From Rhizopus arrhizus (Eukaryota; Mucoromycota; Mucoromycetes; Mucorales; Rhizopodaceae), in the NCBI GenBank assembly GCA_024220505.1, contig JAKZZE010000005.1, positions 518,501-582,500 of the forward strand: a DNA stretch of 64,000 nt, written 5' to 3'. The position numbers and the translations under genes were made by a program. Position 1 is the stretch's first letter; every line of letters begins with the position of its first letter. Positions 1-10,360 of this stretch are shown one piece after another. The notes under the pieces are model-generated. The model worked only from the letters and a program-made list of their open reading frames with translations. It did no database searches and was not told the origin of the DNA.

Positions 1-1000
1 CTCAAAATTCATACAAGAATTTCAAAAATGATAATATAATGTTTACCCATTTAGGTTGTATGGAGGGTTTCACCCTTGATAGGGGTCAACATCAAAAGAA
101 CAGAGAAGTAGAACAGTGAAGCAGCTCAGGACCCTGCAAACAGCTTCTATAGTAAGATCGTGTGTAACAGCGCCAGATCTATGGTAGCGACTAAAACGAG
201 TAGCCGCGCTGCGAGAGCATACTCACGAATTCAAATTTATGACGAATAAGTATATTTAAAAGAGTTAGTACGATGGCATATTATTTTGATTACATATAGA
301 GTCCTTACGTTGTATTGAGCTAATTATACTTATACTTATATAATAAGAAGCAGAACAGTGAATCAATCCGAGCTCGGCAAACACCTTTAATGAGGCAGCA
401 CAGCCAAAACTAAGCAGCTTCAGAAAAGTCAACTCATTTATTTCCATGCAAATTGCGTCGAGAATTGGGACTCCACCAAGACAAGTCAAAATAATATTCT
501 AAGTTCTAAACCCATTAAGCCCATCGGTCACGAGAAGGCTAATCCCCACGTGGTGGTATCTTCATTGTTTGCCCTTCTTCCGCATCATCATGTAGATCTC
601 AATGAACACCTCTAACGTCAAGCGACTTAGTCAGAGGCTATTTTTTTAACAAGAGTGAACTCTATATCCTTTAGACTTGTAGTTGCGTCGAGAATTAGGG
701 TTCTCCCAAGCCCACAGAGATCTTTACACAAAAAAGACAAGCACATACGATATACCAATTCCCAAACCTGTAAGGTCGGCCGGTTGCGAAGATGTTACTC
801 TCTGTGTAACTGTGTTTGGTCCATGGAGATGTAGAGTGATGAGAAAAAAAGAATTTTTTAGGGTAATACTACGCGCACTGTGAATGTGCACGATATTTTG
901 CCTTTCGCGACGTCACAAAGCACTTTGCACTGCAAACTCTTCCAACTTCGCACTGTGGAAATCCCGAATTTTAAATTGAAATGATTGATTGGGCCATTTA
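1..1000. repeat. degenerate repeat-rich DNA
   Basis: I see no convincing gene here. Two diverged copies of a roughly 40-nt segment around the core AGAACAGTGAA lie at about 108-151 and 348-390. Two copies of a roughly 30-nt segment beginning TTGCGTCGAGAATT lie at about 456-480 and 684-712. The small open frame at 683-883 begins inside one of these copies and shows no known domain. The sequence ATCCCGAATTTT at 961-972 is the reverse complement of the repeat that flanks the insert at 29315-29659. This is probably old transposon debris next to the helicase fragment that follows. Confidence 0.4.
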
Positions 1001-1210
1001 GTAATTGGAAATGAAGCATAATAAAGAAGCGGTTTTCTGATTTTCTTAAGCATTATATGCATGCTTGTTAGCACTTCTTTGACATATTATATGTATAGAT
1101 TTTTAGTCAATGGAAAAAGAGCTAACACACAACTTGGTGTGTATGAAAAAGCGTAATTTAACCATTTTTATAAGTTTGTAGAAGTTGTATCTTGTTTCGA
1201 TAAATGAACA

Positions 1211-1591
1211 TTGTTCTGTTTTCGATCCGAGCTAATAATATGTGCTATTTCATATCACCCATTTATAAAGAAGTCTCTTGGTATAGGTATTATTGAAGCA
1301 ACCATTGCCACCGGCCCAAATATAGGTGAAATTGTGTATATTCCTAGAATCAAGTTCATTTGTACTGCTACAGAAGGAAAGTCACCAGATGATTTTAGAA
1401 GAATACAGCTTCCAGTAAGATTGGCTTTTTCTATGACAGATAACAAAGCTCAAGGTCAAACTCTTGGCTTAATTGGTATATATTTACCTTGCCATGTATT
1501 TGGTCATGGACAGCTATATGTCGCATTATCAAGAGTGAGGACTCCAACATCTGTAAAAATAATGATTGACACTCCAATTTCCAAAATATGA
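1211..1591 (+). pseudogene. Helitron/PIF1-type helicase fragment
   Basis: The translation carries the end of a PIF1-family helicase as found in Helitron transposons. The stretch PVRLAFSMTDNKAQGQTL is helicase motif V, and HGQLYVALSRVRT is motif VI, in the right order and spacing. Walker A and B, the Rep/HUH endonuclease and the N-terminal part are absent, and the nearest start codon has no family relevance. A full Helitron protein exceeds 1200 residues; only about the last 120 remain. This is therefore a truncated, inactive copy. I did not identify the CTRR end or terminal hairpin that would fix the element's 3' border. Confidence 0.8.
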
Positions 1592-1879
1592 TCGAGATGG
1601 ACATTACACACATAACATCGTTTTCAAAGAAGTCTTTTTATCTCGATAATAATAAAAACTTCTTTATTTTTCTGCAAAACATTTATTCAATTCAATAGAG
1701 AGGCATTTGGGTACTCATGGAGGGCCCGCTGCAGGTGCGAGATGCATTTCGCCTTAGTGCAGGTTGAATTTTGACCTACGCTGCGCTCTGGTAAATTCAA
1801 CCGAAGCGGGACGGAGTTGTGCAGCTTGTATAAAATAAAAAAAAACAAATACGTCAAGAATTCCTTTTGCAAAAGTATA

Positions 1880-2520
1880 GTGATGAACTATCTTATCATG
1901 GGATAATATTTCAGATCAGATTGAGAAGCTAATTATTAGCCGTGGGAATGGATTCGCATATATCTTCCAGGAGCTCGATTATTTCTCATATTAATATAAA
2001 ACCCGGCCTCATCAATGAAAATACAATTTTTTGTAAAATCCAGATTAGAATCTTTCCATTCCATAAACCACCCGAATCTCATCTGTAGATTTCCCACTGA
2101 GTTTCTGACATCAGGTTCAAATATCGATTTTTTTTCACAATGATGAGCATTGTGTTTCGTAAATGGTTATTAAGTTGCAACTTTGATATAGTAAAGTCTT
2201 CAAATCGCTTAGCCAAACTATTTATTATTTCGTCTGAATACAACTGAAGGGTCATTATCAAGTAGTTCTTTTATATACTCGTTATGCTCGGTTGTAAATG
2301 AGCTTTTCGGACCACTGTTTTAGTCATACTTTTTATACGCAACCTCTTCTGCCCTTTCGTAATACTTCCGCCATCTGAACGCAGTGCGATAATTAATATT
2401 TAAGTCTCTTGCAACCTTGGCCACTAGTCCATGCTCTTGAGGATTTTCGAGCATACGGTTTATAAATGTTTCTCTGGTGAAGTCGCTGTAACTGTTGTAT
2501 AACTTCATTGGTGGCTTCAA
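1880..2520 (-). pseudogene. Tc1/IS630-type DDE transposase, broken
   Basis: Read on the minus strand, 2520-2323 encodes a helix-turn-helix segment (VARDLNINYRTAFRWRKYY) typical of Tc1/mariner/IS630 transposases. Around 2050-1985 the frame reads NCIFIDEAGFYINMR, the region holding the first catalytic Asp of the DDE triad. Between these two blocks the coding sequence jumps frame several times and contains stops, for example just after KKYD near 2323. The rest of the catalytic domain is not visible. It is a decayed element lying antisense and next to the Helitron fragment. Weaker coding-like frames between 2079 and 2261 belong to the same relic. Confidence 0.75.
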
Positions 2521-3051
2521 CTTACTAGGTTTCGGTTGCTTTCTAATTAAAGATCCTTCAGCAATTTTTTTGGGGACGCTTAATACTCAAGTAAGTTTGT
2601 TGACTAGTTATTGTTTCAAGAACTATGTTGGGATCATCGACATGTGTTAAAGCATACTCTATCGGATCGTAAACTTTTTCTCCTTCTTCATTAAGAATGT
2701 TTTCATGTCCATCTTCATATAAAAAAGGGTAATTATCATTATGTTATATTTGTATTAAGAAGAGAGAGAGGGACAAACAGATTCAGAAGATATGCGACAA
2801 TGAGGTGTAATCTTTCTGACAATTGTTTTCAATCGAAGTGACAAAAACAATTTAAACTCATGACATTGATTTTTCCAAATCCGATATTTTTTTTTGACTT
2901 TCCGTCATTTATTTTTGAGAAAACGCCAAATTCCATAGGTTGGACTGTACATAAACATAGGAAAAAGATTTTTATATGAAAATAAAGAGAAACTATACAG
3001 AAAAGAGGAATTGCACTATTTCTCTTTTACACATAAAGTATTAATATTAGA
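2521..3051. other. no gene seen; downstream flank of the Sds3-like gene
   Basis: This AT-rich stretch separates the transposase relic from the 3' end of the Sds3-like gene. It includes a short purine run (AGAGAGAGAGG near 2761). I see no open frame with family character and no RNA gene. Confidence 0.5.
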
Positions 3052-4074
3052 CTACCAATCTTGTTGCTGTTGCTGTTGTTGTTGTTGTTGTCTATCATGA
3101 TTAAAATGAGAAGAATAGAGATAGAATTCATTCCTTGAGCTGCGTTCATTGTGTGAAATTGAGATATCCACTTCATCTATCGGAGTATCTGTTGTGCTCC
3201 TTGATTCATAATCAGAATAAACAAGATTAGGTGTATTATTTCCCTTGTAGGGTTGCTTGGCTATTGTAAGGTCGCGATCAATTTCTTCATTGGTTGCGCC
3301 ATCTACAAAAGAGCGTAAATCAATGTTAAGGATAACAAATGTAATGATGATATATAAAATTAATATTAAAAAAGGATATCAATTGTATGAAGTCTCTCAG
3401 GTGGTACCCAACCACTGTAATCATATTCTTGATATTGTGTTTTGGCTATCAAAATCATGATTAATTTTTATGTGAAAGAAAAAAAAAAATAGAGAGTCAA
3501 CTTCTTGTTTACATTTCATATTGAGTTGACTTAATTCTTGTCTTATTCTCAACATTTTAGTATGTACTTGTTCTATAAGCATCGTTCTTGCCTTCTTTCG
3601 ATCAAACTTTGTAGGGGGGGATGTTATAAAATAGACTGTGTATGTGTGTTGTAATAAACTTACATAAAAATCATTCCAAGCTTGCTTCTTTTGTGAAGCA
3701 AACCAGTCAAAGATCAGACGATGTTCATGATCTTTCCACATTTTAATCTTTTTCAACTTTTTTTGTTTTGATTCTTCAAGTTTATTCATTAGACGAGTGT
3801 AATCTGGGTGCTCTGAGGGATCAATTTGGGTGGTTATATCAAGCGCTTCTAATTTTTGTTGCTGTGACCTATTGTGATGTTCATATTTTATTCTTTAAAT
3901 AAACATACATAATACATACTGTAATCGATCAGGATCCACTGAAATATTGGTTTTTGAACGTAATTGTTTCTTCTTTTTATTTATCGATTTTGATTTGTTT
4001 ACATCACCACCAATGGCATTATTTAATATAGGTTTCTTTGTACGACTACTACGAGTATTAGAAGAAGAGGTCAT
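3052..4074 (-). CDS. Sds3/BRMS1-like subunit of the Sin3 histone deacetylase complex
   Basis: The spliced protein is 260 residues from five exons: 4074-3920, 3868-3664, 3606-3513, 3445-3380 and 3314-3052. The exon sum is 783 nt, an exact number of codons. A basic, Ser-rich N-terminus is followed by a charged coiled coil of about 110 residues beginning near HPDYTRLMNKLEESK and continuing through KKQAWNDFYFDRKKAR. That pattern is the core of Sds3/BRMS1/Dep1 proteins, which scaffold Sin3-Rpd3 deacetylase complexes in the nucleus. The C-terminal half is Ser/Asp-rich and ends in a run of ten Gln followed by Asp-Trp. The fourth intron (3379-3315) is a U12-type AT-AC intron; the other three are GT-AG. 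The family call rests on the coiled-coil pattern alone and is tentative; the gene model is firm. Confidence 0.65.
3315..3379 (-). other. U12-type AT-AC intron
   Basis: Reading the minus strand, the intron begins ATATCCTTTTTT immediately after exon base 3380, contains TTATCCTTAAC at 3335-3325, and ends TTTAC at 3315. These match the U12 consensus (5' ATATCCTT, branch TTCCTTAAC, AC end roughly 10-15 nt past the branch point). Splicing at these sites joins ...HTI to GSFVDGATNEE in frame and makes the whole CDS a multiple of three. The only GT-AG alternative would use the TTTTGTAG acceptor at 3303, but no suitable GT donor lies in the upstream exon. Confidence 0.88.
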
Positions 4075-4887
4075 GGTTTGAACAATAAGGAAAGAGAGAA
4101 AGAAAGAGAGAGAGAGAAAAAAAAAAGGAAAGACATAAAGTTGAGTTAGAAATATGAATGTTATGATGTGTCACAAGCACCCAAAATTAGGTGAAGATAA
4201 ATCTTGTTCTCCTTGTTCACTTTTAATTTTCTTTTTCTGTATTTTATGGATGATCCTCTTTGTTTGTAAGCAATCATTTATGTGCATTAATACTTTATGG
4301 ATTTTTAATTAGTTTCTCACATAATAATGGATACTGACACTAAACCAGTCATTACAAATAAAAAAAACATTTTTCTTTCTCAGGGCAAGAAAAAAAAAAG
4401 AAAATCAGATACTTTTTTTTTATTATGCATTTGGTCTACTCTAAAGGGATTCCCCTTAAATGTATTTACTTTAAAAAGAAAAAAAACAAGTCTCTTTTAA
4501 TTCAATGCCTTGTTTTTTATAATGCAAAAATCATTAAAAGCTATTTTTAGTAACAATAAGCAGCTTTTTTATTTCCCCTTTAAAGATCAAGTATATATAA
4601 CATCTTTTATAGCTTGCATCAGTAACAAAAGGAATTTATTAATATATCCCCTTATATCACTTTAAGCAGTAAGTTACCTTTTCAATTCTATTTTAAATAA
4701 AGCAACAGGATTCATTCACGCCTCTTTACACACAGATGCACAGTATTTTCCTCATTTAGCCAACTGTACTCGAGAAGGGTACAGTGGGGGAGATTGTCCG
4801 GTTCGGAATAAGCCACATACATGCGAAAGTGGCAATACCCTCCATTTTACTTTTTTTTTTTTTCTTTGCTTGTCCCTGGAATAGAAA
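4075..4887. promoter_or_regulatory. shared upstream region of the divergent Sds3-like and ATP12 genes
   Basis: This 813-nt head-to-head intergenic region is AT-rich with several short poly-A/T runs. A less AT-rich patch at about 4765-4850 (containing GGGGGAGATTGTCCGGTTCGG) lies just upstream of the ATP12 start and is the likeliest promoter core on that side. No open frame or RNA gene was recognised. Confidence 0.4.
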
Positions 4888-5923
4888 ATGAGAACCTTTT
4901 TACGACCATTCAACCACATTAGCCGTCGCTTTATTCACCGTACATCTTGTTTACAAGACGCAGAAGCTGCTGCACAACGTAAGGAAATACGCTTCGTATA
5001 CAATCACAGTTAATTAACTATAATAAAAGGCGCTGAGCGTACAATGACTCGTTTTTGGAAACAGGCTGGCATAAAAGATGATGAACGTAAAATAATCAAC
5101 AAGAAAGGAAGAGGGTTAACTAAATGTATTTAAATTAGACAAGGTTACAGTTGTTCTCGATCAACGTAATTTACGTACACCCAGTAAACACATTGTTCAA
5201 TTCCCTAAACAACAAAGAGAGTTGGCATTGTTGACAGCTGCTGAATGGGATGCACAAACTAAAAATTTGAAACCACATTCATTACCTTTGGTAAATTGCA
5301 AAGTGATTATTCATAATTATACCAACATTTTACGTTAGACTTCAATCATTGCACGTTCGTTCGATGCTTTTGATCCTGTCTTGGCTGAAGACCCAACAAT
5401 AAGAGACGCAGTAATTGACAAGCTCATGTCCTATTTTGACACAGATTCTATTTGCTATCATGAAGAACTTCCTGAAGCTCTTGTTCGACTTCAAGATGCT
5501 TATTGGAAACCTATCATTGAATGGACAGAAAAAACATATGATGTCAAGATCAATACAACCAACAATATCTTTGCTATTTCTCAACCCAACGAAACCAAGG
5601 AAAAATTAAGAACGATTATTGAACAAATGGATGCCTTGGAATTGGCAGCATTTGAAAAGGCAGTGATGAGCTCAAAGAGTTTCTTGATTGGATTCGCTCT
5701 AGTTAAGAATGGTGTCTCGGTTGAGAATGCGGCAAGGGCTGCTCATGTTGAAATGACTCATCAAATGGAAAGATGGGGAGAAGTAGAAGATAGTAAATAT
5801 AAAATACATCAATTCATATACACTGACCACTTTTTTTATTTAATAGGTCATGACGTAGAAAGAGAATACATTAGACAAACACTTGGTTCAGTAGCAGTTG
5901 CTTTAATGCATAAACATCAATAA
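4888..5923 (+). CDS. ATP12: ATP synthase F1 assembly chaperone ATP12 (ATPAF2)
   Basis: Five exons (4888-4978, 5030-5086, 5139-5290, 5339-5792, 5847-5923) give 276 residues, and the frame closes exactly. ATP12 binds the free F1 alpha subunit in the mitochondrial matrix and is needed to build the F1 part of ATP synthase. The first 30 or so residues are rich in Arg, Phe and Ser with few acids, as in a mitochondrial presequence. Family landmarks follow: TRFWKQAG, LDQRNLRTPSK, TAAEWDAQ, LKPHSLPLTS, and in the C-terminal half IIEWTEKTY, MDALELAAFE and SKSFLIGFALV. Length is normal for fungi. The stop codon is only 10 bp from the stop of the convergent CBS gene. Confidence 0.95.
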
Positions 5924-5933
5924 AATACATGTT

Positions 5934-6964
5934 TTAAAAAATAGAAGTTTGATGATGACATAAAAGTGCTATAATATCAGACATTGTAATAACACCTTTT
6001 ACTTTTTTGGAATCTTTTGAATCCAATATCCATACTCTGTGGGTATCATGTTGTATCATTAAATTCAAGATTGTTTTCAATTGAGTTTGAGGTGTTGCAA
6101 CTACAGAAGATATATGGTTTGATGATTTCTATAAAATACATGAGTTATTTTATATTCTCTCTTTATCCTCCTTACCTTCACATAGTCTTTACAAGGCAGA
6201 ACTAATTGATCTATCGTCTCTAAATTAGCATTTGGTAAATCTTCCACACAGATATCAGATACAAATTCACCATTTCTATATTTCATGTAAGTTAAGAAAA
6301 ATATAGAAAATATAATGACTTACTTGTCAACAATAGGTAATCCACCAAAGTTTTTATCTGCCATAAATTGATATACATTTAATGCAGTTTCATGATCAGA
6401 CGCAGTGACAAGTGTTTGCTTTGAAAGCAGCGTGAGATTATTGACAGGCATTTCCAAATCGAGTAAACCGGTGACTGATTCTGGATGGTTTACAATATGT
6501 CGGATGATGTCTGTCTGGGATAATAACCAGCATTTATCCAAAGGATCATTAAAATTAACTACAAGTGAGCGATGTTTTCCAGAAGCAAATACACGTAAAG
6601 TCTAATGAAAATAAGTTGCTGAATCAGGCCATTTATTTATTACCTCAGCAAGCTTGTCTGTGCGATCTGTTTTATGCATTCGATAGCTTTCTCTGTCATT
6701 GTCAAGACCCAAAATATTTTCGACTGGATCATGTAGCTTCAATTGCTTGTCTTGAACTAAATAAAGTAAAATGTCGAGCAAGTTGATGATACTCACAATA
6801 TCAGTATCCCGGTGAGAATAGATCGGAAGTGATGTGATTTTATTATTTGACATCAAGTTTAAGGCTGTCTGTATAGAAACAGTAGGACTAACAGCTATTA
6901 AAGCCCTTTTTGTCTCTGCAAGACTTAAATCAATAGGCCTTAATTCCGTAATAAGTTTACTCAT
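5934..6964 (-). CDS. protein with four CBS domains (SNF4/Sds23-like)
   Basis: Exons 6964-6644, 6601-6324, 6275-6176 and 6128-5934 give 297 residues in closed frame. Four tandem CBS repeats can be traced: about residues 20-80 (ALIAVSPTVSIQTAL), 90-150, 165-230 (KQTLVTASDHETALNVYQFM) and 235-295 (VVATPQTQLKTILNLM, ending GVITMSDIIALL). Paired CBS domains form Bateman modules that bind adenine nucleotides, as in the AMPK gamma subunit Snf4 and in Sds23. No other domain is fused. The exact orthology (AMPK gamma, Sds23 or an independent CBS protein) cannot be settled by eye. It is tail to tail with ATP12. Confidence 0.85.
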
Positions 6965-7529
6965 AATAAAAAAAAAAAGATGAAAGAAAATAAAGAATAA
7001 AATTAAAAAATGCTAGAACCAAAGAAATACAGTGTTCTTTATTTGTCCAATCATATTAATTCGGACATTTTTCACGGGTTTACTTGTGCTCAGAGTCAAA
7101 AAAGGAAAATGCTTCTCCCCCAAACTTTTTAAATCATTTTTGGACCTTTCTGTTTGAATCAAAGGTGACAGTAATGCAGATGAATTTTTATGCATCTATG
7201 CCCACTTGAGTGGTTAATACTCATTTAATGAAATATAAAGATAAAATATAATGTCAATTGATATTATTTTATTGGTAAATATCAATTATACTTTTTATAG
7301 TGTATTTTTATATATCGAGTAACAAACGAAATTTTGATTTGTTGTATTAAAAAAAAAAAAAACTCCCCTAAGCCTTAAAAAACCATTATTTTTATATATT
7401 TTTACCCAAAAAATGGTGATACTGACTTTATATAAAATCATTTAATTTTTTCTTTTTTAATTTTTTTTTTTTTTTTTATTCTTCTTAAATAGAATAGAAT
7501 CATTACAGAATCAAGACATATAAAAAAAG
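6965..7529. promoter_or_regulatory. divergent promoter region, CBS gene and PAQR gene
   Basis: This is very AT-rich, with several poly-A and poly-T runs, notably at about 7349-7361 and 7461-7477 just upstream of the PAQR start. Such T-rich tracts are common in fungal promoters. No gene or RNA was recognised. A small minus-strand frame at 7013-7195 lacks any family resemblance. Confidence 0.4.
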
Positions 7530-8944
7530 ATGGAAAATTTACTATCCATTCGATCTCGTACTGTACTTCATCATGACGATTCTTTAGATTTTGAAGTCTT
7601 TTTTAAAGATAAAGTTGAACCATTAATGAAAAAATTTAAATATCGTCTATCACAATTTGAAAGTGCAGTTGTCAGCAGTGAAAATTATACTTTGACAAAG
7701 ATCAATGAAGCTTACCAACTATTAGAAAACTTTGTACAAGAATGGGAGCAGGCGCTAGAAGATACACATAAAAGAATATCTTTAGAAAAGGACAATGATT
7801 TAATGAGCGCTGTAACAGAATTATCTAAAAAATACCACGAATTGGATAATCTGAATAACAGCGATATGTTGGATAATACCATTGATGCTTTTATGATCAA
7901 AATGGAGGAGCTGGATGGAAAGATATCGGATGCTCTTGGACGTGCTGATAAGATGCGGGAAAGAGTAGAAGAAAAGTTGTATGAAGTAGCAGAAGTAGCC
8001 AATGAACAGATTGATAAATTAAAAGATGCTATGAGTTATGGTACCAAACGATTATTAATGTATGACGAACTTCCCGCACCATGGCAAAATAACAAGGTAA
8101 AAGCTACCTTATCTATTTTCATCTTAATAGCATGCTGAGTTTCCAAAAACAATAGTACATCTTGAGTGGCTATCGTTTCTTGAACACCGCTGCAGACTGT
8201 TGGTATTCTCTATTTTATGTTCATAACGAGACTGGTAATATCTGGACACACCTCTTGGGATTCATCATTTTACTTTCTGTCGGAATTTATGAATTCTTTT
8301 ATTCAAAGTTGATGTCAAATATACCAATCAAGGATCGTATTGTCTTTTTGATCTTTTTATTGGCTGCTTGTAAATGTTTGGTGTGTTCGACTGTGTGGCA
8401 TACACTCTCTGGTATCAACAACTTGAAGATATACAAACAAGTTGCTTGCTTAGATTACGTGGGTATCTCTGTTCTCATCTGTGCTAGTATCATACTTTGT
8501 GAATATTATGCATTTTATTGTGATGATGCGATTCGTAATGCTTATATGATCGCTACTTCTTCTTTAGCTATCATGGGTGTCAGCATGCCATTTCAAGCTT
8601 GGTTTGATAATCATGAAAGAAGGTGGCTTCGAATTGCTTTCTTTATCGCTCTTGCTTCTTCAGGTGCCATCATCATCGTTCACTTATCCTTTGTTCGTGG
8701 TATTTTTCAAACATTTGGTTGGTTAACTCCTGTCTTCAAATCATTGGCTTGCTATGTCGCTGGTGTTGTTATCTATGGTAATCAATTCCCTGAAAAATTC
8801 TGGCCTGGCAAATTTGACAAACTCGGTCATTCTCATCAATTCTGGCACTTGTTTGTTTGCGGTGGTATTTGGTATCATTATCAAGCTGCCCTTCAATTTG
8901 CTTTTTCTCGTGAAGATTTTGCTCAGTGTACACTCAAGCAGTAA
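7530..8944 (+). CDS. PAQR/haemolysin III family membrane receptor (IZH3-like)
   Basis: Two exons (7530-8096, 8156-8944) encode 451 residues. The first about 190 residues are soluble and predicted coiled coil, rich in Glu and Lys; this resembles the long N-terminal extension of yeast Izh3. The second exon starts YILSGYRFLN and carries the seven-helix PAQR domain. Signature residues are NIWTHLLGF, CSTVWHTLSG and GHSHQFWHLFVCGG; their His residues (with an upstream Asp) form the family's zinc site. Adiponectin-receptor relatives act as ceramidases or influence zinc and sterol metabolism in yeast. Membrane location, probably ER or plasma membrane, is inferred. Confidence 0.92.
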
Positions 8945-9047
8945 GAGCTTGTTCATTGTACATTTCATTATATCCTCTTTAACAAGAAATATCAATTATT
9001 TATTTTATATATAATGTTTGCATTTCTCTTTCATAATAAATCATTTC

Positions 9048-10184
9048 TTATATTAACGATATTCGTGTCTTTGTTAAACCACCACCAAAGTTTTTTAAAG
9101 GCTGTGGTATCTGTTGAAGTCTTCGGAAGGCTTCATGAATATATTCTGGTAGCAAAGGTGTCTGTTCAGATTTTGACGGTGTAAACAAACCCTGAGAATC
9201 AAAAGTAGATGAATTTTCTGATTCAAGCGATTGATCTTCAACTGTTCCGTCCACTGATGTCACTGTGATCATCAGTGAATCATTAAGCCATTCTCTTCGT
9301 TTTGTATCTTTTTTGTTTTCTTGTTCAACTTTTATCCTCTTGTGCCCCAATCCTTTAGGTTCATCCTCTTGTTCACCTGCTGCTTCCATCACATCTCGTT
9401 TTATTTTGATCGCCGTCAAAGTTATTTTAGATACTATTTCGTACGCCAAGAATCCCAAACAATCTATAATATCATCATTAGGCTTTATGTCTACAATAGA
9501 GCTCATGTTGACCCAGTCACGAAACTTTTTGCTTTTGCGATAAGTAAATGATGCTTGTCTACATTCAGAATAGTGAACGTATTCCTCCTTTGTCATGACA
9601 CGCGTTACTTCATCAGCGTCCTTGAGTTGCTGAATAGATTCCTTATAAGCTTCTGTTTCATCATCATCCTCTGAATCTTCTTCTCCATTGATTGATTTGG
9701 CAATAACATCAGAGAATTGATTGACGAGTTCCCAAGGTAACTTGATAATACTCCGGTGTAGTTTCCCTTTATTTATTTTTCTAAATTTACTCTTTTTCTC
9801 TTCTTCTTTTCATTACCTGTGTTTGATTCTCCTACAACATCGTCTATTTGATCCCCAGAAGCATCTTTTGCATTTTTACGGACGTCTTTCCAACTCAAAA
9901 AAGAACGTAACCGATTGACTTTGGCACGATCATGTCGCATCAAAAAGATCAAATCTTCACCACTCAGATGTCTGGAATTCCTACGACTTGCTTGTGCTGC
10001 AGCTTGTATAATCTAATAAAATGCTTCAACAAGAAAACAAGAATAAATAACAAGTATAAAATACAATTTCAATGATCTGAGAACGAACGATATCTTCTAC
10101 AAGCAGAGTAGTTTCTTGTAAAGGATCTGATACTTCGCCAAAAACAAACATCATTTGTTGGATTTCTCCTTGAAAGCAATACAT
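9048..10184 (-). CDS. SPT3: SAGA/SLIK transcription subunit Spt3
   Basis: Exons 10184-10065, 10012-9817 and 9766-9048 give 344 residues, close to the size of yeast Spt3. The N-terminus reads MYCFQGEIQQMMFVFGE, the start of the first histone fold, followed by VEDIVRSQIIEI and HLSGEDLIFLMRHD. The second, C-terminal fold contains ECRQASFTYRKSKKF, a near-invariant Spt3 signature. Spt3 sits in the SAGA coactivator and helps deliver TBP to promoters. An in-frame stop directly upstream supports the chosen start. The basic linker around 9750-9820 could be spliced differently; the 50-nt intron used here keeps the frame open. Confidence 0.93.
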
Positions 10185-10360
10185 GAACTAAGCAAACTTG
10201 TTATCAAAAGACCTATTCCAACTTTCTTTTCTTACTTTCTTACTTTCAGTTGTGGTCATTATAAGAATACAAGAAAAAGGAATACACCAAAGTACACAAA
10301 AAAAAAAGAGATTTTTATATGCATTTTTTTTATTTACATACACAACACACATGGCTACAA

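Noticed and set aside
1687..1872. 61-residue minus-strand frame
   Set aside because: Lies between two transposon relics with no recognisable domain; probably element flank.
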